Source: Nocardioides malaquae
GTDB lineage: Bacteria; Actinomycetota; Actinomycetes; Propionibacteriales; Nocardioidaceae
Direction: 5' to 3'
Assembly (NCBI RefSeq): GCF_015070385.1
Contig: NZ_JADCSA010000003.1
Coordinates: 124,001 to 188,000, forward strand
Length of the DNA stretch: 64,000 bases
This document shows, piece by piece, positions 34,238 through 49,490 of the stretch; positions within the stretch are counted from its first letter, which is position 1; each line of letters starts with the position of its first letter. The notes below the pieces were generated by a model. The model ran no database searches, had not been told where the DNA came from, and saw nothing but the letters and a program-made list of their open reading frames with translations. A program made the position numbers and the translations under genes.

Positions 34238-35503
34238 GTGGCCCTCGAGACCTCCCCCGAGCAACCGGCACCCGTCCGGTCGATCGCCAACGCCATCGCG
34301 GGCTGGATCGACCGGTTGGGCCTGGTGTGGGTCGAGGGCCAGGTCGCCCAGGTCTCGCGGCGCCCCGGGCTCAACACGGTCTTCATGACGCTGCGCGACT
34401 CCCACGCCGACATCTCCGTGCCGGTGACCTGTCCGCGCACCCTCTTCGACAGCCTCAACCCGCCGCTCGTCGAGGGCGCCAGCGTGGTGATGCACGCCAA
34501 GCCCGACTACTACGCCAACCGCGGCACCCTCTCGCTCAAGGCCCGCGACATCCGCATGGTCGGCCTCGGCGAGCTGCTCGCCCGCATCGAGCGCCGCCGC
34601 CAGATCCTCGCCGCCGAGGGCCTCTTCGCGCCCGAGCTCAAACGTTCGCTGCCCTTCCTGCCCCAGCGCGTCGGCCTGGTCACCGCACCCAACTCCGCGG
34701 CCGAGCGCGACGTGCTCGACAACGCCCGCCGCCGCTGGCCCGCCGTCCGGTTCGAGGTCGTGCACGCCACCATGCAGGGCACCACCTCGGCGGCCACGGT
34801 GATGGCCGCCCTGCAGAAGCTCGACGCGCACCCGGAGGTCGACGTCGTGGTGGTGGCCCGCGGCGGTGGCTCGGTGGAGGACCTGCTGCCCTTCAGCGAC
34901 GAGGGCCTGCTGCGCACCGTGCACGCGATGCGCACCCCGGTCGTCTCCGCGATCGGTCACGAGCCCGACCAGCCCCTGCTCGACCTGGTCGCCGACGTGC
35001 GCGCCTCCACCCCGACCGACGCGGCCAAGCTGGTCGTGCCCGACATGGCCGAGGAGCTCCACGGCGTGCGGTGGGCCCACGAGCGGATCCGCAGCCTGCT
35101 CGGCCACCGCATCGAGCGGGAGGAGCACACGCTCGCCCAGCTGCGCTCACGCCCGGCCCTCGCCGACCCGCGCTCGCTGCTCGAGGCGCGCTCTGAGGAC
35201 GTACGCGCGCTGCGGGACCGCACCCGGCGCTCGCTCTCGCACCGCCTCGACCGCGCCGCCGACGACGTCGACCACCACCGCGCCCGCGCCCGGGCGCTCT
35301 CGCCGCTCGCCACGCTGCAGCGCGGCTACGCCGTGGTCCAGGACGCCGACGGTCACGTCGTCACGTCGATCGGCGCGCTCGCGGCGGGCAGCACCCTGGA
35401 CGTACGCCTCGCCGACGGTCGCGTGCACGCGACCAGCACCGGCACCACCCCCGACCCAGCAACCCCCGCGGCCGACCCGCACCCAGGAGACGACGATGAG
35501 TGA
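34238..35503 (+). CDS. xseA: Exodeoxyribonuclease VII large subunit
   Basis: A 421-residue nuclease subunit. The N-terminal OB-fold ([18 protein letters not shown]) is followed by the catalytic domain with [21 protein letters not shown] and [20 protein letters not shown], split as consecutive motifs, then [23 protein letters not shown] (first 20 residues of the motif: [20 protein letters not shown]) and a coiled-coil, ending with [12 protein letters not shown]. The GTG start at 34238 is the first in-frame start that keeps only the natural N-terminus. xseB overlaps by eight bases. Confidence 0.95.
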   Translation: MALETSPEQPAPVRSIANAIAGWIDRLGLVWVEGQVAQVSRRPGLNTVFMTLRDSHADISVPVTCPRTLFDSLNPPLVEGASVVMHAKPDYYANRGTLSLKARDIRMVGLGELLARIERRRQILAAEGLFAPELKRSLPFLPQRVGLVTAPNSAAERDVLDNARRRWPAVRFEVVHATMQGTTSAATVMAALQKLDAHPEVDVVVVARGGGSVEDLLPFSDEGLLRTVHAMRTPVVSAIGHEPDQPLLDLVADVRASTPTDAAKLVVPDMAEELHGVRWAHERIRSLLGHRIEREEHTLAQLRSRPALADPRSLLEARSEDVRALRDRTRRSLSHRLDRAADDVDHHRARARALSPLATLQRGYAVVQDADGHVVTSIGALAAGSTLDVRLADGRVHATSTGTTPDPATPAADPHPGDDDE

Positions 35504-35720
35504 CGCGCGCCCCGACCCCCAGGACCTCTCCTACGAGGACGCCCGCGAAGAGCTGGTCGAGGTGGTCCGCACCCTGGAGCAGGGCGGCACCACCCTCGAG
35601 GAGTCCCTGGCGCTCTGGGAGCGCGGGGAGGCCCTCGCCCAGGCGTGCGAGGCATGGCTCAACGGTGCCCGCAAGCGGCTCGACGCCGTGATCGAGGGCT
35701 CGCAGGAGCCCACCGACTGA
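35496..35720 (+). CDS. xseB: Exodeoxyribonuclease VII small subunit
   Basis: A 74-residue subunit with the standard motif [20 protein letters not shown] followed by [17 protein letters not shown] and a C-terminal helix. It is translated from an ATG inside the end of xseA, so the subunits are made together. Confidence 0.95.
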   Translation: MSDARPDPQDLSYEDAREELVEVVRTLEQGGTTLEESLALWERGEALAQACEAWLNGARKRLDAVIEGSQEPTD

Positions 35721-35733
35721 CGGACCCCTCTGG

Positions 35734-35756
35734 CCGGCGACCCGACCGGTCGCCGG
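35734..35756. terminator. Bidirectional terminator hairpin
   Basis: CCGGCGACC and GGTCGCCGG form a perfect nine-base stem with a five-base loop between the convergent xseB and DUF4245 genes. Confidence 0.6.
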
Positions 35757-35762
35757 AGTCGG

Positions 35763-36314
35763 TCAGCCCTGGGACCGGGCCGTGCGCAGGGACGACGCGA
35801 ACGCCACCAGGTCCTCGACGGGGGCGGAGCCGTAGACCAGCAGCACGTCGTCGTCGCGCTGGAGCAGGAGCGCGGTGTCGCCGCCCTCGTCGCTCCAGGT
35901 CTGCCACTCCCCCGAGAACTCGCCCTCGACCTCGATCGGGTCGCCCTCGACGGCGTCCTCGTCGACGTAGGTCTCGAGCAGGTCGTCGCGGCGCTCGTCC
36001 TCCTGGCGCAGGCCGACGTACTTGCGGTCGTCGGTGAGCACCCCGAGGCCGAAGGTCGGCGGGTCGGTCGGCTGGAAGGAGATGCTGGTGGCGATCCACT
36101 CCGACGGGAGCTCGCTCGGCGCGACCACCGGGTGGCCCGCGTCGGCCGCGGCGGAGACCGCGATCTCCCAGTCGACCGGCTCGGGCTGGACCTCCGGTAC
36201 CTCGCGGTTGACCTCGCGGAAGGCCACGAACGCCAAGATGCACCCGACGAGGACGATCATCGCGCCGACCATGCCGGCCATGGAGGTCTGGTAGCGACCG
36301 GGACTCTGGCTCAC
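35763..36314 (-). CDS. DUF4245 family membrane-anchored protein
   Basis: A 183-residue protein with one N-terminal membrane helix ([21 protein letters not shown]) given here with its preceding basic residues omitted, and an extracytoplasmic domain. [38 protein letters not shown] and [20 protein letters not shown] are conserved in DUF4245. In many actinobacteria this gene lies next to and divergent from glpX, exactly as here, but its function is unknown. Confidence 0.82.
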   Translation of the reverse strand: MSQSPGRYQTSMAGMVGAMIVLVGCILAFVAFREVNREVPEVQPEPVDWEIAVSAAADAGHPVVAPSELPSEWIATSISFQPTDPPTFGLGVLTDDRKYVGLRQEDERRDDLLETYVDEDAVEGDPIEVEGEFSGEWQTWSDEGGDTALLLQRDDDVLLVYGSAPVEDLVAFASSLRTARSQG

Positions 36315-36413
36315 CCGCCCATCCTCTCAGGCGGCGCACCGAGCGCCCCACTGCCCCTCAGCCGCCGCTGTTCACCGTCCGCGACCGGCACCGAGGCGAC
36401 GCGCGGCGACCGA

Positions 36414-36427
36414 TACGATGCGCCCCA
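36414..36427 (+). promoter_or_regulatory. Likely -10 box of a leaderless glpX transcript
   Basis: TACGAT at 36414-36419 ends seven bases before the ATG at 36427, so transcription should begin at or next to the start codon. A convincing -35 box is not visible. Confidence 0.45.
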
Positions 36428-37449
36428 TGACGCCCGTGGACCTCAACGTCTCGCCCTCGAACCCCGACCGCAACCTCGCCATGGAGCTCGTCCGAGTCAC
36501 CGAGGCCGCCGCGCTCGCCGCCGGCCGCTGGGTCGGCCGCGGCGACAAGAACGGCGCCGACGGCGTCGCGGTCAACGCGATGCGGGTGATGATCTCCTCG
36601 GTCGCCATGAACGGCACCGTCGTGATCGGCGAGGGTGAGAAGGACGAGGCGCCCATGCTCTTCAACGGCGAGCAGGTCGGCGACGGCACCGGACCGGAGG
36701 TCGACGTCGCCGTCGACCCGATCGACGGCACCACGCTCACCGCCAAGGGCATGAACAACGCGGTCGCGGTGATGGCCGTCGCCCCCCGCGGCGCGATGTA
36801 CGACCCCTCGGCGGTCTTCTACATGGAGAAGCTGGTCACCGGGCGCGAGGCCGCCGACGTGGTGGACATCCGCCTCCCCGTGGCCGACAACATCCAGGCG
36901 GTGGCCAAGGCCAAGGGCAAGCAGCCCGAGGACGTCACCGTCGTCATCCTCGAGCGTCCGCGACACGAGCAGATGATCGAGGAGATCCGGGCCACCGGCG
37001 CCCGCATCAAGCTCATCACCGACGGCGACGTGGCCGGAGCGATCATGGCCGCACGACCGGGCACCGGCATCGACCTGATGCTCGGCATCGGTGGCACCCC
37101 GGAGGGCATCATCGCGGCCTGCGCGATGAAGGCACTGGGCGGCACCATCCAGGGACGCCTGTGGCCCACCGACGACGAGGAGCGCCAGCGCGCCCTCGAC
37201 GCCGGCCACAACCTCGACCCCGACTTCGTCCTGCACACCGACGACCTGGTGACCGGCGACGACTGCTTCTTCGTCGCCACCGGCATCAGCGACGGCGAGC
37301 TGATGCAGGGCGTGCGTTACCTGCCCAACGGCGCCGCGACGACCCACTCCCTGGTGATGCGCTCGCGCTCCGGCACGATCCGCCAGGTGATCTCGGAGCA
37401 CCAGCTCGGCAAGATGAAGCGGTTCTCCGAGATCGCGTTCTCGAGCTGA
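36427..37449 (+). CDS. glpX: Class II fructose-1,6-bisphosphatase
   Basis: A 340-residue GlpX-type enzyme of gluconeogenesis that converts fructose-1,6-bisphosphate to fructose-6-phosphate. Metal and substrate motifs are [42 protein letters not shown] and [23 protein letters not shown] at 36427 is preferred to 36418 because the promoter -10 box overlaps the earlier ATG. Actinobacteria generally rely on this class of enzyme. Confidence 0.96.
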   Translation: MTPVDLNVSPSNPDRNLAMELVRVTEAAALAAGRWVGRGDKNGADGVAVNAMRVMISSVAMNGTVVIGEGEKDEAPMLFNGEQVGDGTGPEVDVAVDPIDGTTLTAKGMNNAVAVMAVAPRGAMYDPSAVFYMEKLVTGREAADVVDIRLPVADNIQAVAKAKGKQPEDVTVVILERPRHEQMIEEIRATGARIKLITDGDVAGAIMAARPGTGIDLMLGIGGTPEGIIAACAMKALGGTIQGRLWPTDDEERQRALDAGHNLDPDFVLHTDDLVTGDDCFFVATGISDGELMQGVRYLPNGAATTHSLVMRSRSGTIRQVISEHQLGKMKRFSEIAFSS

Positions 37450-37508
37450 CCTTCTCCTCCGTGACCCTTTCGTGACGTTTGACGTCAGCGCCCAGGGGTC
37501 ACACACCT

Positions 37509-37536
37509 CAGGACCCCCGCGTTCGCGGGGGTCCTG
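37509..37536. terminator. Terminator hairpin downstream of glpX
   Basis: CAGGACCCCCGCG and its complement form a 13-base stem around a very tight TTCG-type turn. It lies 60 bases after the glpX stop. Confidence 0.7.
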
Positions 37537-37598
37537 GCTCATTTGGTGCCGAAGACGCCTGACCCGTAGGGGTTGCGTCTGATGACCCAGTCGGGCTA

Positions 37599-37618
37599 GA
37601 TGTGAGGTAGCGCACATC
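37599..37618. promoter_or_regulatory. Candidate operator upstream of the sugar transporter operon
   Basis: GATGTG and CACATC are spaced by eight bases, ending 10 bases before the ATG at 37629 and overlapping the probable promoter. It is a plausible repressor site, supported only by symmetry and place. Confidence 0.3.
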
Positions 37619-37628
37619 GAGGAGGGTC

Positions 37629-38939
37629 ATGCGAGCCCAACGACACAGAGGTTCTGCTTCCGGACGCCGGCGTCTGGGGTTGGCGGCCGCCGCGATGGTC
37701 GTCGGCTCGGCGACACTCACCGCCTGCGGCTCCGACGACGACGGCCGGGCCGTCCTGAACTGGTACATCAACCCCGACGCCCAGGAGACGGTGCAGCAGA
37801 TCGCCGAGGACTGCTCGACCGACGACTACTCGATCGAGGTCCAGCTGCTGCCCAACAACGCCACCGAGCAGCGCACCCAGCTGGCCCGACGCCTCGCGGC
37901 GAAGGACTCCTCCACCGACCTGATGAACCTGGACCCGATCTTCGTGCCCGAGTTCGCCAGCGCCGGATGGCTGGAGCCGTTCACCGGCGAGATGGCCGAC
38001 CAGGTGCTCGACGACGACGTGCTCGAGGGGGCCGCGCTCACCGCGACCTGGGAGGACGAGGTCGTCGTGGCGCCCCAGTGGGCCAACACCCAGGTCCTGT
38101 GGTTCCGCAAGTCGCTGGCCGAGAAGGCCGGGCTCGACATGTCGAAGCCGGTGACGTGGTCGCAGATCATCGAGGCCGCCAGCGACAACGGCGCGACCGT
38201 GGGGGTCCAGGCCAACAAGTACGAGGGCTACACGGTGTGGCTCAACGCCCTGGTGATGGGCGCGGGCGGCGAGCTGGTCAGCAACACCGAGGCCGGCAAG
38301 GACGCCAAGATCGAGATCGACTCCGAGGCCGGCAGGGCCGCGGCCGAGGTCATCCAGCAGCTCGTCGACTCCGACGCCGCGATGGGTGACCTCTCGGTCT
38401 CCAACGAGGGCACGGTGCTCGGCCCCATGTTCGCCGAGGACAGCCCCGGCACCTTCATGGTCAACTGGACGTTCGCCTACAAGAACTACGAGGACACCGC
38501 CGGCGACCAGCTCGACGACCTCGGCTGGGCCCGCTACCCCGCCACCGTCGAGGGCGAGGAGTCGCGTCCGCCGATCGGCGGCATCCAGGTCGGCGTGGGC
38601 GCCTACAGCGAGAACAAGGAGCACGCCCAGGAGGCGGCGCTCTGCGTCACCAGCCCCGAGGCCCAGGAAGCACTCGCCGTCAACAACGGCCTCTTCCCCT
38701 CGCGCGGCTCGGTCTACGAGGCCCAAGGTCTCGTCGAGGCCTACCCCGAGGAGCTCCTGGCCCTCTTCCGCGAGTCGATCGACGGCGCCGGACCTCGACC
38801 GCAGAGCGCGTTCTACAGCCAGATCTCCAGCGCGATCCAGTCGACCTGGCACGCCCCCTCCTCGGTCGACCCCGAGAGCACCCCGCAGGAGTCGGCGGAG
38901 TTCCTCTCCGACGTCCTCGGCGGAAGGAGACTGCTGTGA
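37629..38939 (+). CDS. Trehalose-type ABC transporter substrate-binding lipoprotein (LpqY-like)
   Basis: A 436-residue family-1 solute-binding lipoprotein. The signal peptide ends at the lipobox LTAC. The mature protein shares a run of features with mycobacterial LpqY: QLLPNNATEQRTQLARRLAA, DLMNLDPIFVPEFASAGWLE, PQWANTQVLWFRKSLAEKAG, and the ending DPESTPQESAEFL. LpqY binds trehalose. Here that substrate is an inference from similarity and from the four-gene order. ATG at 37629 follows GAGGAGG. The stop overlaps the next GTG. Confidence 0.85.
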   Translation: MRAQRHRGSASGRRRLGLAAAAMVVGSATLTACGSDDDGRAVLNWYINPDAQETVQQIAEDCSTDDYSIEVQLLPNNATEQRTQLARRLAAKDSSTDLMNLDPIFVPEFASAGWLEPFTGEMADQVLDDDVLEGAALTATWEDEVVVAPQWANTQVLWFRKSLAEKAGLDMSKPVTWSQIIEAASDNGATVGVQANKYEGYTVWLNALVMGAGGELVSNTEAGKDAKIEIDSEAGRAAAEVIQQLVDSDAAMGDLSVSNEGTVLGPMFAEDSPGTFMVNWTFAYKNYEDTAGDQLDDLGWARYPATVEGEESRPPIGGIQVGVGAYSENKEHAQEAALCVTSPEAQEALAVNNGLFPSRGSVYEAQGLVEAYPEELLALFRESIDGAGPRPQSAFYSQISSAIQSTWHAPSSVDPESTPQESAEFLSDVLGGRRLL

Positions 38940-39853
38940 GCAGCACCGTCGCTCCCCGGCCCGAGCTCAGCGACCGGTCGGTCGCGGAGAACAAGCTCGG
39001 ACGTACGCTCGTCCTGCCGGCCATCGTGCTGATGCTGCTGGTCACCGCGTTCCCGATGCTGCGGGCGATCTGGCTCAGCGTGTACGACTACACGCTGACC
39101 GCGCCCGACGACCGGACGTTCGTGGGCTTCCGCAACTACGCGACCGCGCTGACCGACCCGCTCTTCTGGTCGACGACGGCCAACACCGTCTTCATCATGG
39201 TGGTCACAGTCGCGGTCGAGCTCGTCATCGGCTTCATCTTCGCCATGGTGATGCACCGGGTGATCTTCGCCCGCGGGGTGATCCGCACCTCGATCCTCAT
39301 CCCCTACGGCATCATCACCGTCGTGTCGGGCTTCGCCTGGCAGTTCGCCTTCTCCAACACCAACGGCTTCGTCAACGGGTGGCTGCCCTTCATCGAGGAC
39401 AACTTCAACTGGTTCGGTGACTACTGGTCGGCGATGATCGCGATCATGGTCTCCGAGATCTGGAAGACCACGCCCTTCATGTCGCTGCTCCTGCTGGCCG
39501 GTCTGGCCCAGGTCTCCGAGGACATGATCGAGGCGGCCAAGGTCGACGGGGCCACGTGGTGGCAGCGCCTGTGGAAGGTGATCCTGCCCAACATGCGCTC
39601 GGCGATCATGGTGGCGGTCCTCTTCCGCGCCCTCGACGCCTACCGCATCTTCGACAACATCTTCGTGATGACCGCCGGCGCCCAGGGCACCGAGTCGGTC
39701 TCGTTCCTGACCTACCGCCAGGTCATCGAGCAGTTCCAGCTCGGGCTCGGCTCCGCGCTCTCGGTGCTGCTCTTCCTCTCGGTGCTGGTCGTGGCGTTCG
39801 TGATCGTGAAGGTCTTCCGCGTCGACCTCGCCGCGGCCCGGCAGGAAGGATGA
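38936..39853 (+). CDS. sugA: Sugar ABC transporter permease (SugA-like)
   Basis: A 305-residue MalF-type permease with six membrane segments. TAFPMLRAIWLSVYDY follows the first helix, and the EAA loop is EAAKVDGATWWQRLWKVILP. GTG at 38936 overlaps the upstream TGA. It should form the channel with the SugB-like protein. Confidence 0.9.
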   Translation: MSSTVAPRPELSDRSVAENKLGRTLVLPAIVLMLLVTAFPMLRAIWLSVYDYTLTAPDDRTFVGFRNYATALTDPLFWSTTANTVFIMVVTVAVELVIGFIFAMVMHRVIFARGVIRTSILIPYGIITVVSGFAWQFAFSNTNGFVNGWLPFIEDNFNWFGDYWSAMIAIMVSEIWKTTPFMSLLLLAGLAQVSEDMIEAAKVDGATWWQRLWKVILPNMRSAIMVAVLFRALDAYRIFDNIFVMTAGAQGTESVSFLTYRQVIEQFQLGLGSALSVLLFLSVLVVAFVIVKVFRVDLAAARQEG

Positions 39854-39854
39854 C

Positions 39855-40697
39855 ATGAAACCCATGCAGAAGGTCGGCGTCGTGCTCGGCGCCCTGCTGA
39901 TCCTCACCTGGTGCCTGCTGCCGGTGGTCTGGATCATCGCGCTCAGCTTCAAGTCCCAGGGGGCCATCACCGTCGGCAGCCCCGGCTTCCTCCCGGGCGA
40001 CGGCGACGCCTTCGCCGGCTGGGACAACTACCGCGCGGTGATCGAGAACGACCAGTTCCGCCGCGCGATCCTCAACTCCATCGGCATCTCGCTGATCGCC
40101 ACGCTGCTGTCGGTGATCATTGCGACGCTGGCGGCCTACGCGATCGCGCGCCTGGAGTTCAAGGGCAAGAAGTTCGTGCTCACCACCGCCCTGGTGATCG
40201 CGATGTTCCCGGTGGTCTCCCTGGTCGGCCCGCTCTTCGACATGTGGCGCGCGATCGGCCTCTACGACACGTGGCCCGGTCTGATCATCCCCTACATGTC
40301 CTTCACGTTGCCGCTGGCGATCTGGACCCTGTCGGCCTTCTTCCGCGAGATCCCGTGGGAGATGGAGCAGGCCGCCCAGGTCGACGGCGCCACCTCGTGG
40401 CAGGCCTTCCGCAAGGTGATCGTGCCGCTGGCCGCCCCCGGTGTCTTCACCGCGGCGATCCTGACGTTCTTCTTCGCCTGGAACGACTTCGTCTTCGGCA
40501 TCTCGCTGACCTCGACGGAGAACGCCCGCCCGATCCCCGCCGCCCTGTCGTTCTTCGTGGGCGCCGACCCGTTCAACCGACCCGCCTCGTTGCTCGCAGC
40601 CGGCGCCGTCGTCTCGACGATCCCGATCGTCATCATCGTCCTGCTGTTCCAGCGCAAGATCGTCGCCGGACTGACCTCCGGCGCAGTGAAGGGTTGA
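39855..40697 (+). CDS. sugB: Sugar ABC transporter permease (SugB-like)
   Basis: A 280-residue MalG-type permease. LLPVVWIIALSFKSQGAI starts the domain and the EAA loop is EQAAQVDGATSWQAFRKVIV. FFFAWNDFVFGISLT and the end QRKIVAGLTSGAVKG are typical of the family. The ATG begins one base after the sugA stop codon. Confidence 0.9.
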   Translation: MKPMQKVGVVLGALLILTWCLLPVVWIIALSFKSQGAITVGSPGFLPGDGDAFAGWDNYRAVIENDQFRRAILNSIGISLIATLLSVIIATLAAYAIARLEFKGKKFVLTTALVIAMFPVVSLVGPLFDMWRAIGLYDTWPGLIIPYMSFTLPLAIWTLSAFFREIPWEMEQAAQVDGATSWQAFRKVIVPLAAPGVFTAAILTFFFAWNDFVFGISLTSTENARPIPAALSFFVGADPFNRPASLLAAGAVVSTIPIVIIVLLFQRKIVAGLTSGAVKG

Positions 40698-40701
40698 TCC
40701 G

Positions 40702-41964
<1,263 letters not shown>

Positions 41965-41974
41965 GTCCCAGGGG

Positions 41975-42622
41975 TCAGTCCTGGAGGAACTTCCTGATCC
42001 CGCGTCCGCGTGGCTCCCCCGGCATCCGCTTGCGGGTGACGGTCACCGCGCCCATCAGCGCCACTCCCCTGACCCGCACGATCGGGGCGCCGGCATCCTG
42101 GGCCGGCAGCACCCGGTCGCGGCCCTGCTCGAAGGTGCCCAGGATCCCGGAGCCCTCGACGATCACGTGGGTGCCGGCGTTGACGAAAACGTCGACCGAC
42201 CCCATGACCGCGTTCGCGGTGATGACGACCTCGCGGGAGGTGAAGACGGCCTCGCGCAGGTCGAGGGTCACCTCCCCCATCACGGCGACCGCGGCGTGGC
42301 GCTCGGGCAGCCGCCACATGCCCTTGCGGCCGACACTCGACAGCACCGCCGTCGACGTGGCGTACGAGGCGACCGGCGGGCCGCCGGGTCCCACCGGCTG
42401 CGGCAGCACCTGCTCGTGCTCGGCGGGCAGGTGGGGCCCGGGCAGGTCCACCGTCAGCGGCACGAGGTCCGCGTACACCTTCGCGCCGTAGGCCGTCTCC
42501 AGCCGTTCGTCGAGCTCCTCCAGGTCGATGCGGCCCTGGGCAGCGGCCTCACGCAGCACCTCGGCCACGCGGTGTCGGTCGTCGTCTGAGACGCGCATCT
42601 GCGAGGGGTCGAACTGCTCCAT
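41975..42622 (-). CDS. DUF1707 and LiaF-like C-terminal domain protein
   Basis: A 215-residue protein. The N-terminal 55 residues form a DUF1707 (SHOCT-like) domain: MRVSDDDRHRVAEVLREAAA, GRIDLEELDERLETAYGAK and the L-PLT-DLP end. A Pro-rich linker follows. The C-terminal half (AVMGEVTLDLREAVF, ITANAVMGSVDVFVNAG, VALMGAVTVTRK) is the beta-helix of LiaF-like and DUF2154 proteins. No membrane segment is present, unlike many relatives. LiaF-type proteins modulate cell-envelope stress systems, but no such system is adjacent. Confidence 0.82.
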   Translation of the reverse strand: MEQFDPSQMRVSDDDRHRVAEVLREAAAQGRIDLEELDERLETAYGAKVYADLVPLTVDLPGPHLPAEHEQVLPQPVGPGGPPVASYATSTAVLSSVGRKGMWRLPERHAAVAVMGEVTLDLREAVFTSREVVITANAVMGSVDVFVNAGTHVIVEGSGILGTFEQGRDRVLPAQDAGAPIVRVRGVALMGAVTVTRKRMPGEPRGRGIRKFLQD

Positions 42623-42681
42623 GGCACGACCCTACTCATCCGACGCCCCGGGCGGTCGGTGCGAAGGACCCCAGACCCGGG

Positions 42682-43341
42682 TCACCGGGTCCGCGGCGCG
42701 GACCCCCGACCCGCGTCGGAGGTCGTGCCGACCGGGTCGGGGGCCCTGGGAGCCCCGACCGCCACGGCCGCAGCGACGGCGCCCAGCCACCCCAGCGTCA
42801 GGTCACCGAGGGTGTCGGCGTAGGCAGTCGCACTCTCGGCGCCCTTGGCGACGAACGCCGTGAACTCCCACAGTTCCCACACCAGCGACAGCGTCGTGCC
42901 GACCGCGATCGCCACCGCCAACCGCCAACGCAGTCGTGCGCCGGCCAACCCGACGAGCAGCAGCACCGCGGCCGCCAGGAACCCGGTGTTGACCAAGTGC
43001 ACCGCGTCGTCGAACCAGGACACCCGGTCGTAGAGGTCCCACCGGTTGCCGAGCAGGTCGGAGAAGCCGGGCAGGGTGACGAGCAGGTCGGCCCCCCACG
43101 CGTAACGTCGGTCAGGTCGGAACCTCCCGCGCAGCAGGTGCCACAGCGGCACCACCACCGCCAGCAACGGATAGGTGATGGCCCGCGCTGTGGGCGCCTT
43201 GCCCTCGAGGTTGCCCCACCCGGGGTCGAGGGCCACCTGCACCACCACCAGGAGGAGCGCCGCCTTGGCCGCGACGGTCGCGACGACGAGCCACGCCGGA
43301 GGGCGCTGCTCGTCGACTGGCCGCTCCTGACCTGAACTCAC
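42682..43341 (-). CDS. DUF2238-like polytopic membrane protein
   Basis: A 219-residue protein with about five membrane segments. RVSWFDDAVHLVNTGFLAAA, LSLVWELWEFTAFV and YADTLGDLTLGWLGAV place conserved Asp, His, Glu and Trp residues in or near the membrane, as in YjdF/DUF2238 proteins. Function is unknown. Its stop codon lies in a seven-base hairpin (42674-42691) that may end transcription. Confidence 0.6.
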   Translation of the reverse strand: MSSGQERPVDEQRPPAWLVVATVAAKAALLLVVVQVALDPGWGNLEGKAPTARAITYPLLAVVVPLWHLLRGRFRPDRRYAWGADLLVTLPGFSDLLGNRWDLYDRVSWFDDAVHLVNTGFLAAAVLLLVGLAGARLRWRLAVAIAVGTTLSLVWELWEFTAFVAKGAESATAYADTLGDLTLGWLGAVAAAVAVGAPRAPDPVGTTSDAGRGSAPRTR

Positions 43342-43358
43342 GCGTCACCCCCGCGGCG

Positions 43359-47706
<4,348 letters not shown>

Positions 47707-47713
<7 letters not shown>

Positions 47714-48765
47714 GGTGTCCTTCCGGTGGTGAAGCGTTGGGGGTGCCAGGCGTCGATGAGGTCGCCACCCGCGAGGTGGTCGGCGACGAGGTGGGCGGTC
47801 AGGGGCGCGAGCAGCACGCCGTGGCGGTGGTGGCCGGCGGCCAGCACGACGCCGGGCAGGTGGGTCGGCCCGACCAGCGGCCGGTTGTCCGGCGTGCCCG
47901 GCCGGTCGCGGGCGAGGGCCTCGACGAAGGTGGCGCGGTCGAGGGCGGGCCACAGCTGTCGCGCCGCGTGGAGGAGCCGCAAGACCCCACCAGCCGTCAC
48001 CTGGGCCGGGGCGTCGTGCTCCTCGCTGGTCGCACCGACGACGACCTGTCCGTCGGCGCGCGGCACGAGGTAGACGCTGTGGCCGCGCACCACCGCCCGC
48101 ACCACGTGGGTGGGCGGGTCGTCGGAGCGCACCCGCACCACCTCACCGCGCACCCGGCGTACGAGGTGGGTGAAGGGCGCCGGGAGTCGGGCACCGGTGG
48201 CGACGACGACGGCGTCGGCCCCGCGGGTGGTGCGCGGGGTGAGGTCGCCGGGGGTGGGCTCGATGGCGTCGGAGAGCCGGCCGCGCAGCGCGTCGACCGC
48301 CTCGCGGGGGTCGACGGCGAGGTCGTCGCGCAGCAGGTGGCCGCCCGCGACCCGGGCCAGGCCGGGCTCGAGCTCCCCCACCGATCGCCGGTCGAGCGCG
48401 CGGGGCGCGGACCCCAGCCCGGCCAGCAGGTCGGCCTGGCGCGTCACCTCCTGCAGGTCGGCGGCGTCGTGCCCCACCAGCAGGGTGCCGCGGGTGTGCA
48501 GCGTGAGGCCGAGCCGCTCGGCCCAGGTGTGCCACAGGCGCGCCGACGCGCGGCCGTGGGCGTGCAGGTCGGGCTCGCCGTGCCAGACCTCGGCGTCGGG
48601 TGCCAGCATGCCGGCCGCTGCGTGGGTCGCGCCGGAGCACGGTGCCGGGTCGAGCACGCGCACCCGGTGGCCGCGGCGGCGCAGCTCGTCGGCGCAGGCC
48701 AACCCGATGATGCCGGCACCCAGCACCGTCACCCGCAGCCCCGACCTCTGGCCGGTCGTGGTCAC
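47707..48765 (-). CDS. thiO: Glycine oxidase ThiO
   Basis: A 352-residue FAD-dependent oxidase that turns glycine into dehydroglycine for thiazole synthesis in aerobes. The FAD motif is VLGAGIIGLACADELRRRGH. HAAAGMLAPDAEV and the C-terminal RPGTPDNRPLVGPT and GHHRHGVLLAPLTA are typical. The GTG start at 48763-48765 is four bases after the thiE stop. Confidence 0.93.
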
Positions 48766-48769
48766 CGCG

Positions 48770-49360
48770 TCAGCCCAGCGTCGCCACGAGCTCTCCGGCA
48801 GCGGCGAGTGGATCTCGGGTGTTCCACAGACCTCCGATCACCGCGACCCCGTGGGCACCGGCAGCGCGGGCCTGGGCCGCGCGCTCGGGTGTCACACCCC
48901 CGATCGCCACCAGGGGCAGCAGCCCGGCCGCCTCGGTGAGAGCAGCCGGCCCGAGAGGCGCGGGCAGACCCGCCTTGCTCGTGGTCGCCCAGACCGGACC
49001 GAGGCCGGCGTAGCTCGCCCCGGCGAGCGCGGCCCGCTCCACGTCGGCGCGGCTGCGGCAGGTGGCCCCCACGAGCAGCTCGGCAGCGAGGCGTCGAGCC
49101 GCGGCCACCGGCAGGTCGTCTGCGCCGAGGTGCACCCCGTCGGCGCCGGCGGCAAGCGCCACGTCGACGCGGTCGTTGACCACGACGCAGGCGCCGTGAG
49201 GGCGTACGGCACCGATCACCAGCTCGGTGAGGGCGAGCACCTCACGGTCGGTGCCCTCCTTGGCGCGCACCTGGAAGCCGTCGACGCCGGCGCGGGCCAG
49301 GTCGGGCAGCAGGGAGAGGTCGTCCCTGGTGGAGACAAGGCAGAAGACACGTGGCAGCAC
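48770..49360 (-). CDS. thiE: Thiamine-phosphate synthase
   Basis: A 196-residue enzyme that joins HMP-diphosphate and thiazole phosphate. GVDGFQVRAKEGTDREVLAL, VVNDRVDVALAAGADGVHLG, GATCRSRADVERA, LGPVWATTSKAG and VAIGGVTPERAAQARAAGAH are all present. I chose GTG at 49358-49360 because GAAGGA precedes it at normal spacing. The earlier ATG at 49384 lies within the conserved 3' strand of the TPP riboswitch and is unlikely to be used. It is the first gene of the seven-gene operon. Confidence 0.93.
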   Translation of the reverse strand: MLPRVFCLVSTRDDLSLLPDLARAGVDGFQVRAKEGTDREVLALTELVIGAVRPHGACVVVNDRVDVALAAGADGVHLGADDLPVAAARRLAAELLVGATCRSRADVERAALAGASYAGLGPVWATTSKAGLPAPLGPAALTEAAGLLPLVAIGGVTPERAAQARAAGAHGVAVIGGLWNTRDPLAAAGELVATLG

Positions 49361-49369
49361 TGGAATCAC

Positions 49370-49457
49370 TTCCTTCGCCGGCATGACCCGGATCAGGTAC
49401 GACGGTCGGAGCGGTTTCAGCTCCCTCTCAGCCCGCTACCGCGGACTCCCGTGTGGA
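49370..49457 (-). ncRNA. TPP riboswitch
   Basis: On the minus strand the conserved blocks of the THI element appear in order: ACGGGAG at the 5' strand, GGGCTGAGAGGGAG (pyrimidine-sensing loop), then CGACCGTCGTACCTGATC, CGGGTCATGCCGGCGAAGGA (pyrophosphate-sensing arm and 3' strand). The 3' strand runs directly into the thiE ribosome site, so control of translation initiation by TPP is likely. It lies 34 bases past the stop of the upstream transporter operon. Confidence 0.93.
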
Positions 49458-49490
49458 CGCCACCGACCGTAGCAGCGTCGCCAGCTCACG

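Noticed and set aside
33113-35128. Long minus-strand frame extending ispH back through xseA
   Set aside because: ispH begins at 34159; upstream codons are antisense to xseA and have no family similarity.
42674-42691. Seven-base hairpin at the end of the DUF2238-like gene as a firm terminator
   Set aside because: Short stem in very GC-rich DNA; such hairpins are expected by chance, so it is only mentioned in the gene entry.
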